64,000 bases of DNA from a virus, in IMG/VR virus record IMGVR_UViG_3300033146_004974, positions 21,851-85,850 of that record. The stretch is one strand, 5' to 3'. Both the position numbers and the translations under genes were made by a program. Shown piece after piece: positions 17,570 through 25,787 of this stretch (the stretch's first letter is position 1; each line of letters opens with the position of its first letter). A model generated the notes under the pieces. The model ran no database searches and was not told where the DNA came from. It saw only the letters and a program-made list of their open reading frames with translations.

Positions 17570-19055
17570 AGATTATGTTAAAAAAGAATATAAGAATCTC
17601 CCTGAACCTGTTATTGCCGATGATTTGAGCATTATTGTTTCGGAAGGTTACAAAAGTGCAATGAATCATTTGCTTCTTGAAGCGAAGTTTGATTATTCCC
17701 AATTACCGACGGAAATGAAATCAAGGATATCCCTTTTCAACTCTATGCTCAAAAAAAAGGGAGATGATTTTCTGACTCTTGTGGACAAAAAACTATTGGC
17801 CGATTCAGTGAACAAATTGTCAGACACGGATGGCAGCATTGATAGCACTAAACTGATAACAGAGTTTATGAGCGGTTCATCAATCGGGAATTTTGATTTA
17901 AGCAAGAAAAATATCAAAAGCATTTTAAACGTTTTTGGCCAAAAAGGGGTGAGCATATTCATTCTCTCAGAGAATGGTTCATTGATTGGCAATTTTTCTG
18001 ATCTAATAACCTTTTTATCGTCAAAAGATGGTGAAAAAGGCTATGAGGTAATTGTTGCCAGGACAGAAAAGGGAAGGCTTTCATTTTCAAGTTTCAACAT
18101 CACAAGAGAAAATTTTTTCTACTTTTTCCCAGCTAAGAAATACTTTGAATATACTCCAGATGATTTTGCAAAAGAAAATTCCTTAGAAGTACTTGGGAAC
18201 AAAATTCCAACGCACAGGAAAGATTTGAGCAAAATTATTTCGCTGAATGAAGAAGTGAAAGTTGAGATCTTTTCTGACATTAATGGCAACATTTTCTCTG
18301 ATATCAAAGATTTTGACAAAGAAGAGTTTTTCGAGAAGGTTTTGCCATTTTCCGGGAGAGTTGGACAATCTGATTCAATAAGAACCGATTTGCCTGATGG
18401 GATGGATGGATATAAATCTGCAATTGAACTTGTTAAATCTCACCCAGAATCAGAAGAAATTTTGCAGAAATATGCAATGTATGCAGGTATGACTGAAAAA
18501 GAATTTTATGATACAATTTCTCCAAAAAATGGAAGGAAAAGGTCATATGGAACAATTTTTAAGAATCGTTTTGAATTAATTCTGAAGGTTGCGAACAAAA
18601 TTAATAAGATGAAAAGGAAGCTTGGAACTGAAAGTGAAATGAAGCCAGGGCTTCCAATTCAGAATGCTCTTGTTGAGCTTGAGGATTTTGCCGAGAAGAA
18701 ACCTACTTTGAAAGATTTAAAGGATTTGGCTATTTTTGATCCAATCTCTTGGGGCAATATTCTTATTAACAATTTAAAATATCAGAAAAATGGGTTTGTT
18801 GGAGGTGAATTTGAGTTGACCAAAAGAAAACTGGAAAAAAACATCGTCAAACTTGGTTCTATTCCGAATGACCCTAACTATTATACAAAAGCTTCTGACA
18901 AAATTGATAAATTGATAGAAAAGAAAATTGATGATTTAAATTCATCAACAAACCATATTATCGATTTTGTTAGAGATTCGTTGAAACGACAATCAAAACG
19001 TGTTAAGCTCGAAAAAGAGTTGAACAAATTCAAAGAGCAAATTGGAGGTTTCTAA
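17553..19055 (+). CDS. Hypothetical protein (500 aa)
   Basis: The start appears to be TTG 17553 with TTTGGAGCG upstream, overlapping the amidase gene by 17 bases; no early in-frame ATG exists. The first 100 residues are helical, the middle (120-260) alternates strands and turns (GVSIFILSENGSLIGNFSD), and the C-terminal 150 are basic helices ending in a coiled coil (KLEKELNKFKEQIGGF). No family recognised. Its TAA overlaps the groEL ATG by one base, so its product may be a chaperonin client or partner; inference only. Confidence 0.65.
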   Translation: MKNIIKDYVKKEYKNLPEPVIADDLSIIVSEGYKSAMNHLLLEAKFDYSQLPTEMKSRISLFNSMLKKKGDDFLTLVDKKLLADSVNKLSDTDGSIDSTKLITEFMSGSSIGNFDLSKKNIKSILNVFGQKGVSIFILSENGSLIGNFSDLITFLSSKDGEKGYEVIVARTEKGRLSFSSFNITRENFFYFFPAKKYFEYTPDDFAKENSLEVLGNKIPTHRKDLSKIISLNEEVKVEIFSDINGNIFSDIKDFDKEEFFEKVLPFSGRVGQSDSIRTDLPDGMDGYKSAIELVKSHPESEEILQKYAMYAGMTEKEFYDTISPKNGRKRSYGTIFKNRFELILKVANKINKMKRKLGTESEMKPGLPIQNALVELEDFAEKKPTLKDLKDLAIFDPISWGNILINNLKYQKNGFVGGEFELTKRKLEKNIVKLGSIPNDPNYYTKASDKIDKLIEKKIDDLNSSTNHIIDFVRDSLKRQSKRVKLEKELNKFKEQIGGF

Positions 19056-20632
19056 TGAAGAAAAAAATCCTTTTCGATCAAGAATTGCGTCGCGAGATTC
19101 TAGAAGGTGTTAGGAAGTTATCAAAAGCCGTTAGTTCAACGTTGGGGCCAAAGGGACGGAATGTCATTATTCGTCACAAGGAGAAATTGCCATTCATGAC
19201 AAAAGATGGCGTAACTGTCGCGCAATCTTTTGTCATTTCTGACAATGTTGTGCAGAATGCGGCTGCACAAATTGTTAAAGAAGTCTCGCTGAATACAAAC
19301 AAAGAAGTTGGTGATGGTACAACAACTGCCACAATTTTGACTCATAGTATTCTTGAAAATTCTGATAAATACTTGACGAGTGGGATTTCTCCAATTGAAT
19401 TACAAAGGGGAATTGAAAAGATTTCCTCATTTATTCTTGATGAAATTCATTCAGAAAAACAATTTGTCAAGACTGAAGAGGATGTTAAGAACATTGCAAC
19501 AATTTCTGCCAATGGTGATGAAGAAATTGCAGAAATTGTTGCAACTGCCGTGACATCCGTTGGTTTAGATGGTGCTGTGACAGTTGAAAACGGTTTTGGG
19601 AAAACAAGTCTTGATATGAAAGAAGGCTTCCTCTATCCTTCTGGATTTTTGACACCACATTTTATCACGAATCTTGATTTAAGGAATACGACCACATTAA
19701 ATCCTTTCATTTTTATCACTGATTATGACATTAGTGCTGTTGAGCATTTCATGCCTGTTATCGAAGTGGCGGCGGCAGTTAACAGAGATGTTTTACTTAT
19801 TGCACCAAGTATTAATAAAACGGCCTTGAAAGCTTTGATCAGCAATGAATTATCGGAAAAGACTGTTAATCGTGTAATACCGATTGAAGCAGCTTTTTTC
19901 GGCAATCGTCAAAGTGATGTTTTATTTGATTTGGCCACAAAGGTTGGCGCGACAGTTATTTCAATTAAAAACAATCTCGTTTTTGGCCAGGCTGCCATTA
20001 AACATCTCGGAACAGCAGAGAAAGTTGAAATCAACAATTATCAAACACTATTTTTGGCTGTTGGCAATCAGGAGGAAATCGATTATCGCTTGAAAGATAT
20101 CGAACATCAAATGAAACAACCGAACACTCCGCCAGAGGATGAGCAATTTATGCATGAGCGAATTCTCAGGCTAAGAAGTGCCGTTGCGATTATTCAAGCA
20201 GGGGGAAATTCTAAACTTGAAATGATTGAGAAAAAGCATAGGATTCAAGATTCTATTGAGGCAGTTAAAGCGGCAATAACATTTGGTTATTTGCCTGGTG
20301 GCGGATCATTTCTGCTAAAGGTTGCAGACAAATTTGAGTCTGATGGTTTTTCTCTTGGTGAAAAAGGCGGTGTTGAGATTATCAAGAAAGCGTGTACCGA
20401 GCCGGTTCGACAACTTGCGAAGAACTCAGGATTAGTTCCAGACGTTGTTGTCAACACAGTTTTGAAAAGTGAAAAAAATTGTGGAGTGAATATGTCAAAT
20501 GGTTTGGAATGCAATTTGATCGATTCTGGCATCATCGACCCAGCACAAGTGATTGAAGTTTCGTTTAAGAATGCTGTATCGGTTGCAGGAACTCTTTTGA
20601 TGGCGGGTGTCGGGATTATTGAAGAGGAATAA
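19055..20632 (+). CDS. groEL: GroEL-like chaperonin
   Basis: 525 residues, close to bacterial GroEL. Conserved ATPase motifs are TLGPKGRNV (29-37), DGVTVA (51-56), GDGTTTAT (86-93, catalytic Asp87), ISANGD (150-155), Asp399 in HRIQDSIEAVKAA and GYLPGGG (411-417). The flexible GGM tail of bacterial GroEL is missing; the end is GVGIIEEE. Identity to host GroEL looks low, which suggests a long phage history rather than recent capture. It would fold phage proteins, perhaps with the GroES-like product at 8.8 kb. GGAGG lies 6 bases before the ATG. Confidence 0.95.
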   Translation: MKKKILFDQELRREILEGVRKLSKAVSSTLGPKGRNVIIRHKEKLPFMTKDGVTVAQSFVISDNVVQNAAAQIVKEVSLNTNKEVGDGTTTATILTHSILENSDKYLTSGISPIELQRGIEKISSFILDEIHSEKQFVKTEEDVKNIATISANGDEEIAEIVATAVTSVGLDGAVTVENGFGKTSLDMKEGFLYPSGFLTPHFITNLDLRNTTTLNPFIFITDYDISAVEHFMPVIEVAAAVNRDVLLIAPSINKTALKALISNELSEKTVNRVIPIEAAFFGNRQSDVLFDLATKVGATVISIKNNLVFGQAAIKHLGTAEKVEINNYQTLFLAVGNQEEIDYRLKDIEHQMKQPNTPPEDEQFMHERILRLRSAVAIIQAGGNSKLEMIEKKHRIQDSIEAVKAAITFGYLPGGGSFLLKVADKFESDGFSLGEKGGVEIIKKACTEPVRQLAKNSGLVPDVVVNTVLKSEKNCGVNMSNGLECNLIDSGIIDPAQVIEVSFKNAVSVAGTLLMAGVGIIEEE

Positions 20633-20634
20633 GG

Positions 20635-20973
20635 ATGGAGTTTTATCAATTTTTAACAGATATAGGAGGTGTTGCAAAACTAGTTCTCTTATTCATATTG
20701 GGCGGCTTCATGCTTCATCTTAAATCGGCTGTTAACAATGGAAAGATTTCTGTTGTTATACAAAGCAGGACCAACTCCTCTTTAGAAAAAGAAAACCATA
20801 TTTTAAAAGAGGAAAACTCTAAACTTTGTGTAGAAATTAAGGAAGTAAGGTTGACTGCAAAACAAATGTCGGAAGAAGTTGAAGCATGGCAAATAAAGTA
20901 TATTGAAGCCCTTGAAAAAAGCAAAAAAGAGTTTTTAGAATTAAAAAAGGAGATTGAAGATGAACACACTTAG
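20635..20973 (+). CDS. Membrane-anchored coiled-coil protein
   Basis: 112 residues. One N-terminal membrane segment (VAKLVLLFILGGFMLHL, about 13-29) is followed by a long coiled coil (50-110). This is the layout of an inner-membrane spanin or a phage membrane anchor. The amidase lies 3 kb upstream, so a lysis role is possible, but no paired outer-membrane lipoprotein is seen. It starts two bases after groEL. Confidence 0.6.
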   Translation: MEFYQFLTDIGGVAKLVLLFILGGFMLHLKSAVNNGKISVVIQSRTNSSLEKENHILKEENSKLCVEIKEVRLTAKQMSEEVEAWQIKYIEALEKSKKEFLELKKEIEDEHT

Positions 20974-21046
20974 TGACAAAGAAAGGAATAGACTTATAGT
21001 AAAAATGATGCTCTTTTTCTTCCTCTTGTTGATGATGATGTTCTAA
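20960..21046 (+). CDS. Micro-membrane peptide (28 aa)
   Basis: ATG 20960 overlaps the end of the coiled-coil gene, with AAGGAG upstream, and its TAA shares a base with the next ATG (TAATG). A polar start (MNTLSDKERNR) is followed by one very hydrophobic helix of Met, Leu and Phe (MMLFFFLLLMMMF). Coupling on both sides argues that it is expressed. Possible holin, antiholin or regulator of the neighbouring membrane protein; unproven. Confidence 0.5.
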   Translation: MNTLSDKERNRLIVKMMLFFFLLLMMMF

Positions 21047-21831
21047 TGATTTTCAAAAAATATGAATCTTTCTTGAAAAGCAATATTCAACGCCATCACA
21101 ATCGTGTATCAATGATTAAAAAAATTGATATTGCGATTGAATATGAAGATTTTATAGATGCACAATTGCATTATGATATTGCAGTGCTTTTGCTTTCCGA
21201 AATGAGGAAAACTTGGGCACTGGATAGGATAGCAATAATTTTTTCATTTCATAGCGAAAAAATTTTGGAAGATAGGAAAAGGGAGTTTGAGAACTTTGTT
21301 GTCAATCAGGATCAAAGGGCACAGTTAAAGAAAGTTTTGAATTATTTTGACTTATCTAATTCTATGATATATGAAGAGAATTATATGATGAAGAAGTATT
21401 ACAGAATGCGAAACGCTTTAACATTTGGTGACTATATCAATCCACAAGATTTAGGAGGATTTGTTGGCGAAAAAAGTGTGAATAAAATCATCTCCAATCT
21501 TAACAAGCCAGCTATTTACGAGTCTGGAGATCTGTTGTTGATTAATTTCACCAGAATGAAAAACGACAGATTTCGCAAAATCTTCGATCTTCATTATTAC
21601 CAATCGAAGAATTACATCAGAAGTGGTCTCTTTTTCGTTCTGTCCGAAACAGATATTGTTGGCCCATCAGGAAGAATGTATAGAGGATGGTTATTTACAG
21701 GCGATAGAAAATTGGATGTTCACATTGGAGAACAATTCTTAAAAAAATACCGTTTTACTAAGAGGATGAGGAATGATATCAGGAAATTTAGAAAAGAACA
21801 TGGACAATTACAATCGAAATCCTATTATTAG
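21046..21831 (+). CDS. Hypothetical protein (261 aa)
   Basis: Starts in a TAATG overlap with the micro-peptide. Largely helical and basic (KKYESFLKSNIQRHHNR at the start, RMRNDIRKFRKEHG at the end), with a central beta region (GDLLLINFTRM). No recognised motif. It overlaps the next gene by 59 bases. Confidence 0.6.
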   Translation: MIFKKYESFLKSNIQRHHNRVSMIKKIDIAIEYEDFIDAQLHYDIAVLLLSEMRKTWALDRIAIIFSFHSEKILEDRKREFENFVVNQDQRAQLKKVLNYFDLSNSMIYEENYMMKKYYRMRNALTFGDYINPQDLGGFVGEKSVNKIISNLNKPAIYESGDLLLINFTRMKNDRFRKIFDLHYYQSKNYIRSGLFFVLSETDIVGPSGRMYRGWLFTGDRKLDVHIGEQFLKKYRFTKRMRNDIRKFRKEHGQLQSKSYY

Positions 21832-22096
21832 AGTTCAAAAAACGGTAGATTGGAGAAATTTTAGAAACCTTTTGGAACATGAATGGAGCGAATTTCAAGA
21901 TCTTGTGGAATGGGGGGGGATGGATGTTTTCAAATGGGATTCTGAAGAGATGGCCGATTCGATGTTGAGAATTAAACTGAAATTTGACGATTTGTACACA
22001 AATTTTGAAGCTTACTTGGAAATAGAGAAAAAAATTGAAGATAACACACCAAGAAATGAAGAAGACATTCCAGAAGTTGAACATTCAGGCGATTAA
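21773..22096 (+). CDS. Hypothetical protein (107 aa)
   Basis: ATG 21773 lies behind AGGATGAGGA inside the end of the previous gene; a second in-frame ATG at 21800 is possible. The product is Trp- and Glu-rich (LLEHEWSEFQDLVEWGG) with an acidic tail. Unrecognised. Confidence 0.5.
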   Translation: MISGNLEKNMDNYNRNPIIRVQKTVDWRNFRNLLEHEWSEFQDLVEWGGMDVFKWDSEEMADSMLRIKLKFDDLYTNFEAYLEIEKKIEDNTPRNEEDIPEVEHSGD

Positions 22097-22352
22097 CGCT
22101 TCAATATTGAGTGCAGAAGAAGAGCCACAATGGATTCCTAAAAAAGAAGGAGTTCAAGAGCTTTTATGGAATTTGAAAGAAGATTGTGAAGAGACTGTGA
22201 AACTGATGCTGAACTTTTTTCATCCTTCAGTTGAAACTGATGCTGAAATTAATGATGAAACTTTTGCAGAATTGTTTATCAAACTTGAGCTGAATTTTGC
22301 AATGACAGAATTGTTGAGAAGAGAGTTTTCCATTTCGCTTTTGTTGCACTGA
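22056..22352 (+). CDS. Hypothetical acidic helical protein (98 aa)
   Basis: The frame is open from 22035, but the first ATG is at 22056, with only a weak ribosome site, and the true start is uncertain. The product is helical and acidic (ELLWNLKEDCEETVKLMLNF). It overlaps the previous gene, as is common in this stretch. Unrecognised. Confidence 0.45.
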   Translation: MKKTFQKLNIQAINASILSAEEEPQWIPKKEGVQELLWNLKEDCEETVKLMLNFFHPSVETDAEINDETFAELFIKLELNFAMTELLRREFSISLLLH

Positions 22353-22360
22353 AAGAGAAA

Positions 22361-22831
22361 ATGTTGAGCAAAATAGCGCTTTTTATGTTCAAGTTAAGCT
22401 CATTTTATTCGCTTGTGGCATTGTACTCTATTGTCTCATTCGGTTTCTGCACTCTTCAGACATCATTACTAATTGGTTTTGCAGCAGTGTGGTTGATGCT
22501 GATGAACAAAGCTTTTTACTCCTTTTTCAAGTCGTATCTTGAAGTTTTGCCATTTAGGGTTGACAAAAGCAAGACTTATCAAGTTTCTTACGATATCATT
22601 TTCCCAATGGCAGTTCTGCTTTCATTCAATATGATCACCTTTTATGGATTTTTTGCAATACCTTTTCTAATTGCAGTCATCGGTAGCAAAACTTACCCAT
22701 ATTCTTTTGGCAAACAAATTTATTTAGTTCGTGGGGAGAAATTGTTCTACATCATTTCCAAACGTCCATTGTCAAAAGTGACGCATGTGCGTTGTTTGAG
22801 CAATGTTCTATATATTGATGTAGAAAGGTGA
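22361..22831 (+). CDS. Multi-pass membrane protein
   Basis: 156 residues with about four hydrophobic segments: residues 1-20, 22-48 (FGFCTLQTSLLIGFAAVWLM), 80-93 and 95-107. The C-terminal 45 residues are soluble and contain an isolated strand-rich part (FYIISKRP). No transporter or enzyme motif is visible. It precedes the duplicated small genes. Confidence 0.65.
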   Translation: MLSKIALFMFKLSSFYSLVALYSIVSFGFCTLQTSLLIGFAAVWLMLMNKAFYSFFKSYLEVLPFRVDKSKTYQVSYDIIFPMAVLLSFNMITFYGFFAIPFLIAVIGSKTYPYSFGKQIYLVRGEKLFYIISKRPLSKVTHVRCLSNVLYIDVER

Positions 22832-22835
22832 TGCA

Positions 22836-23051
22836 ATGAAATTTTGCAAAGAATCGGAAGAAGTCAAATCGTTTGAAAATGATTTTGAAGCTTTTGTTTT
22901 ATATGAAGAATGGGGTGTTGATGATTGTTGTTTCAAATGTTGTTTTATTTATTTCGCATGTTGTTTTATTGCAGTTGATAATACGCCCGTCTTAGAGAAC
23001 CAAGTGGGACCTACACATGTAAGTTACAATTTCAGCAGAAATTGGATGTGA
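22836..23051 (+). CDS. MKFR/W-Q family small protein, copy 1 of a duplicated pair
   Basis: 71 residues, starting MKFCKESEEVKSFENDFEAF and ending NFSRNWM. The N-terminal half is nearly identical to the next copy at 23188; the middle is Cys-rich (CCFKCCFIYFACCF) and differs. The MKF start and the F-S-R-x-W ending place it in the family that forms the 51.8-57.6 kb array. It lies upstream of a radical SAM gene, so a modified-peptide precursor is possible but unproven. Confidence 0.65.
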   Translation: MKFCKESEEVKSFENDFEAFVLYEEWGVDDCCFKCCFIYFACCFIAVDNTPVLENQVGPTHVSYNFSRNWM

Positions 23052-23108
23052 TACAATAAAGTTGGCAAAAGACGAAAGTCTTCGAAACAGCACGAATCCT
23101 CGCCGTGT

Positions 23109-23137
23109 TTGACTCCTGAGCGCGGGTGTGACATTGT
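23109..23137 (+). promoter_or_regulatory. Promoter P3 (TTGACT-17-CATTGT)
   Basis: TTGACT at 23109-23114 and CATTGT at 23132-23137. A CGAAACAGCACGAATCC box lies about 20 bases upstream of the -35, and GAAGGTGC follows the -10. It precedes the second small gene at 23188. Confidence 0.65.
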
Positions 23138-23187
23138 GAAGGTGCAAGCGAAGGAATATCACAAACACGTTGTACAAGGCGTTGACA

Positions 23188-23382
23188 ATGAAATTCCGTC
23201 AAGAATCAGAAGAAGTCGAATCGTTTGAAAATGATTTCGAAACTTTTGTTATATATGAAGAATGGGATATTGATGATTGTTATTTCGCATGTGGTCCTGC
23301 TGGAGTTGATAATACGCCCCACTTGGAGAATCAAGTGGGGCTTACACATGTAAGTTACAATTTCAGCAGAAATTGGATGTGA
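23188..23382 (+). CDS. MKFR/W-Q family small protein, copy 2 of a duplicated pair
   Basis: 64 residues from ATG 23188 with AAGGCG upstream; the in-frame start at 23170 has no ribosome site. It starts MKFRQESEEVESFENDFETF and ends NFSRNWM like copy 1, but the Cys-rich middle is replaced by CYFACGPAGVDNTP. Own promoter P3. Confidence 0.65.
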   Translation: MKFRQESEEVESFENDFETFVIYEEWDIDDCYFACGPAGVDNTPHLENQVGLTHVSYNFSRNWM

Positions 23383-23439
23383 TACAACAAAGTTTGCGAA
23401 AGGTGATACATCTTGAAACGGCGCAAATTCGTACTGTGC

Positions 23440-23468
23440 TTGACTCCTAAGCGCTAGTGTGGCATTGT
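23440..23468 (+). promoter_or_regulatory. Promoter P4 (TTGACT-17-CATTGT)
   Basis: TTGACT at 23440-23445 and CATTGT at 23463-23468, a duplicate of P3, with the upstream box TGAAACGGCGCAAATTCG. It drives the radical SAM gene 50 bases downstream and probably the genes to 26.3 kb. Confidence 0.65.
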
Positions 23469-23519
23469 GAAGGTGCGAGCACGGAATCACCACAAACACG
23501 TTGCACAAGGCGTTGACAA

Positions 23520-24314
23520 ATGTATATTCAAAACTTTGTTGTTGAAGTTACCAGAAGATGTAACATGGTTTGCTCTCATTGCTTGCGAGGGAAAGCCCAG
23601 AATCTTGAAATGAGTCGAGAAACAGTTTCGCGTTTGTTTCGCGGAATTGATAGTATTAGGGCTTTAACGATAACAGGTGGAGAGCCAAGCCTCGCCGTCG
23701 AAAGAATTGAATGGATCATTGATGAATTGAAAAACAATCATGTCGAACTTGGCTATTTTTATATTGCAACAAATGGTAAGAAAGTTTCTCAAGAGTTTTT
23801 GATTGCTTTGATCAAACTTTATGCACTTTCTGATGAAAAAGATATGTGCCAAGTCCTTGTTTCGACAAGCTATCATGATTTGCCCGTGAATAATGATCAA
23901 TTGGAACTCCTTTCGGCATTAAATTTTGTCGAGATTCAGAAGGATGCTCCTTTCGCCTTGATCGAACAAGGATTCGCAGAAAATTTGTCCGGCAACAAAA
24001 GAGAATTAAGCCTGGAATGGTTTGAAGTTGATGAAGATAGTATAATGGATGGATATATTTATATCAATGCAAAAGGAGATTTCATTCCATCTTGCGATAT
24101 GTCTTATGACAATCAAGATTTGGTTGCCAAATTTGGCAATGTGAACGATGATGGTTTTAATTATTTTGAGGCCATTGAACAGTTTAATGAAATACAGGAA
24201 TATTCTCCCATCAATGAGGACAGTGAATATGGGATTTGCTTTAGTGAGTTGATCGATAGATTGATGGAAAAGTACAAAAACATTTGGAGTTTTAAATGTT
24301 CATCTGCTGCATGA
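23520..24314 (+). CDS. Radical SAM protein
   Basis: 264 residues. The cluster motif CxxxCxxC (C14, C18, C21 in RRCNMVCSHC) would hold a 4Fe-4S cluster that cleaves S-adenosylmethionine. LTITGGEPSLA follows as the SAM-contacting GGE motif. The later Cys in FIPSCDMSY may help bind a second cluster, but no complete SPASM domain is visible. The substrate is unknown. The neighbouring small duplicated proteins and the SNSSSSSF protein are candidate partners. It overlaps the HExxH membrane protein gene by 19 bases. Confidence 0.85.
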   Translation: MYIQNFVVEVTRRCNMVCSHCLRGKAQNLEMSRETVSRLFRGIDSIRALTITGGEPSLAVERIEWIIDELKNNHVELGYFYIATNGKKVSQEFLIALIKLYALSDEKDMCQVLVSTSYHDLPVNNDQLELLSALNFVEIQKDAPFALIEQGFAENLSGNKRELSLEWFEVDEDSIMDGYIYINAKGDFIPSCDMSYDNQDLVAKFGNVNDDGFNYFEAIEQFNEIQEYSPINEDSEYGICFSELIDRLMEKYKNIWSFKCSSAA

Positions 24315-24748
24315 TTATTGTTACAATTGTAGCATGGATTTCTCAAAATGCTTTGCATGAAATGGCGCACTTTTTGGTGGCGAAATATCATTTCAATGTT
24401 AAGCTGAAAACATTCAGAATCTTTCCTCACTTTCTGGGAAAAGATGGAGAAGTCTATTATCTCCCATTCACTCTCAAAAAGCCTGAAGGTGCGCGGTTTT
24501 TATTCGCAAGGGTTGAATGGGAAGGAGGAGAGTCAGAAAGTGCCGCAAAAATGAGACAAGTTCTTGCAGCACCGCTTGTTGCTTCATTTGCTTTAATCCT
24601 TCTGCTGCTCATTGCAGAAAGTTTGACAGGATTCAGCTTTTTTTATTCCCCATTTTATCTAACATCAGGAATCAACATCGTTTGGTGGATTTGGGGAATG
24701 AAATTTGGCTCAAAATTTTCTGATGGCAAAAGATATTTGTCATTGTGA
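24296..24748 (+). CDS. Membrane protein with HExxH motif (M50-like metalloprotease candidate)
   Basis: 150 residues with an N-terminal membrane helix (MIIVTIVAWISQNA) leading into ALHEMAHFLVAKYHFNV. HEMAH within a hydrophobic helix is the zinc-binding layout of site-2-type (M50) proteases. Two more hydrophobic segments lie near residues 97-110 and 122-137. The distal Asp ligand of M50 enzymes cannot be assigned with confidence. It sits between two radical SAM genes, which suggests a leader-peptide-cleaving role, by inference only. Confidence 0.6.
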   Translation: MFICCMIIVTIVAWISQNALHEMAHFLVAKYHFNVKLKTFRIFPHFLGKDGEVYYLPFTLKKPEGARFLFARVEWEGGESESAAKMRQVLAAPLVASFALILLLLIAESLTGFSFFYSPFYLTSGINIVWWIWGMKFGSKFSDGKRYLSL

Positions 24749-24754
24749 GGAAAA

Positions 24755-25777
24755 ATGGAAATTTTTGACAACAAAGAATTCAAGATTCTTAGGTCAGATG
24801 AGTACAACTTCGTTTTTGACAAAAAGACTGGAGTTTTCAAAAGGTGGGGAAAGACTTTTGACGATGATCCAGAAGAAGGTCTGCCAGAAATTGCCGATAT
24901 TGAAATTTCAGAAGTTTGTTCTGGAGTCTCTGGAAGTGGTTTGTGTAATTTTTGTTATAAAAGCAACACAAAGTCTGGGCGGAATATGAGCCTTGAGACC
25001 TTTAAAAAGGTCTTTTCCAATCTTCCGAAAAGCGTGACTCAAATTGCTTTTGGAATTGGTGATATTGAAGGTAATCCAGAGATTTGGGATATTTTGTGGC
25101 ACACCAGAAACAATGGTGTCATTCCCAATATTACAATAAATGGACAAGGGATAACAAAAAAAATTGCGCATAAGTTGGCCAGTGTTTGCGGCGCTGTTGC
25201 AGTCTCTTTGTACAACAAAGAATTAACATTTGATGCTGTTCATAAGCTTTCTGAAGAAGGTTTAAAGCAAGTTAATATCCATTTCTTTTTGGCTGAAGAA
25301 ACATATGAAAGGGCGTTAAGAACTCTTGATGATATCAAGAATGACGAAAGATTGGCCAATTTGAATGCGCTAGTCTTTTTGTCGCTGAAGTCAAAAGGCC
25401 GTGCCAAAGGTAATTTCCATTCTCTTTCGCAAGAGAGATTCACCAATCTTGTGGAAAAATCAATGGAAAAAGGAGTTAGAATCGGTTTTGATTCATGTTC
25501 GGCATTTAAATATCTGAATGCTGTTGGATATGAAGAACCACATATTTCATTCACAGAGCCTTGCGAAAGCACTCTTTTTTCAATGTATATAAACGTTGAA
25601 GGAAAATTTTTTCCATGTTCTTTTATGGAAGGTGAAAAAGGTTGGGAAAAAGGAATTGATTGCACAAGTGGAGAATTTTTGAAAGCAGTATGGAATCATG
25701 GGAGAACATGCAGAACAAGAAATTTAGTGAAAATTGCAAGAAAATCTTGTGTTAATTGTCACCATTTTAAAATTTGA
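24755..25777 (+). CDS. Radical SAM protein with C-terminal Cys cluster
   Basis: 340 residues. The first cluster site is unusual, C-x8-C-x2-C (C55, C64, C67 in VCSGVSGSGLCNFCYKS). The core shows IAFGIGDIEGNPE and the strand order of a partial TIM barrel. Near the C terminus Cys residues in TEPCEST, FFPCSF, and SCVNCHHF resemble a SPASM-type auxiliary cluster, seen in enzymes that modify peptides. The substrate is unknown. It is not a close paralogue of the first radical SAM protein. Confidence 0.8.
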   Translation: MEIFDNKEFKILRSDEYNFVFDKKTGVFKRWGKTFDDDPEEGLPEIADIEISEVCSGVSGSGLCNFCYKSNTKSGRNMSLETFKKVFSNLPKSVTQIAFGIGDIEGNPEIWDILWHTRNNGVIPNITINGQGITKKIAHKLASVCGAVAVSLYNKELTFDAVHKLSEEGLKQVNIHFFLAEETYERALRTLDDIKNDERLANLNALVFLSLKSKGRAKGNFHSLSQERFTNLVEKSMEKGVRIGFDSCSAFKYLNAVGYEEPHISFTEPCESTLFSMYINVEGKFFPCSFMEGEKGWEKGIDCTSGEFLKAVWNHGRTCRTRNLVKIARKSCVNCHHFKI

Positions 25778-25787
25778 GGGAAAATAA

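Larger units (their letters stand above)
22836..23520 (+). repeat. Tandem duplication of a small gene with its promoter (about 350 bp unit)
   Basis: The unit of small gene, GTGATACAA spacer, GAAAC box, TTGACT promoter, GAAGGTGC, ACAAACACGTTG and CAAGGCGTTGACA start region occurs twice, at about 22836-23187 and 23188-23520. In the second unit the promoter leads into the radical SAM gene instead of another small gene. Point differences and a deletion in the middle of the gene show that the copies have diverged. Confidence 0.8.
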
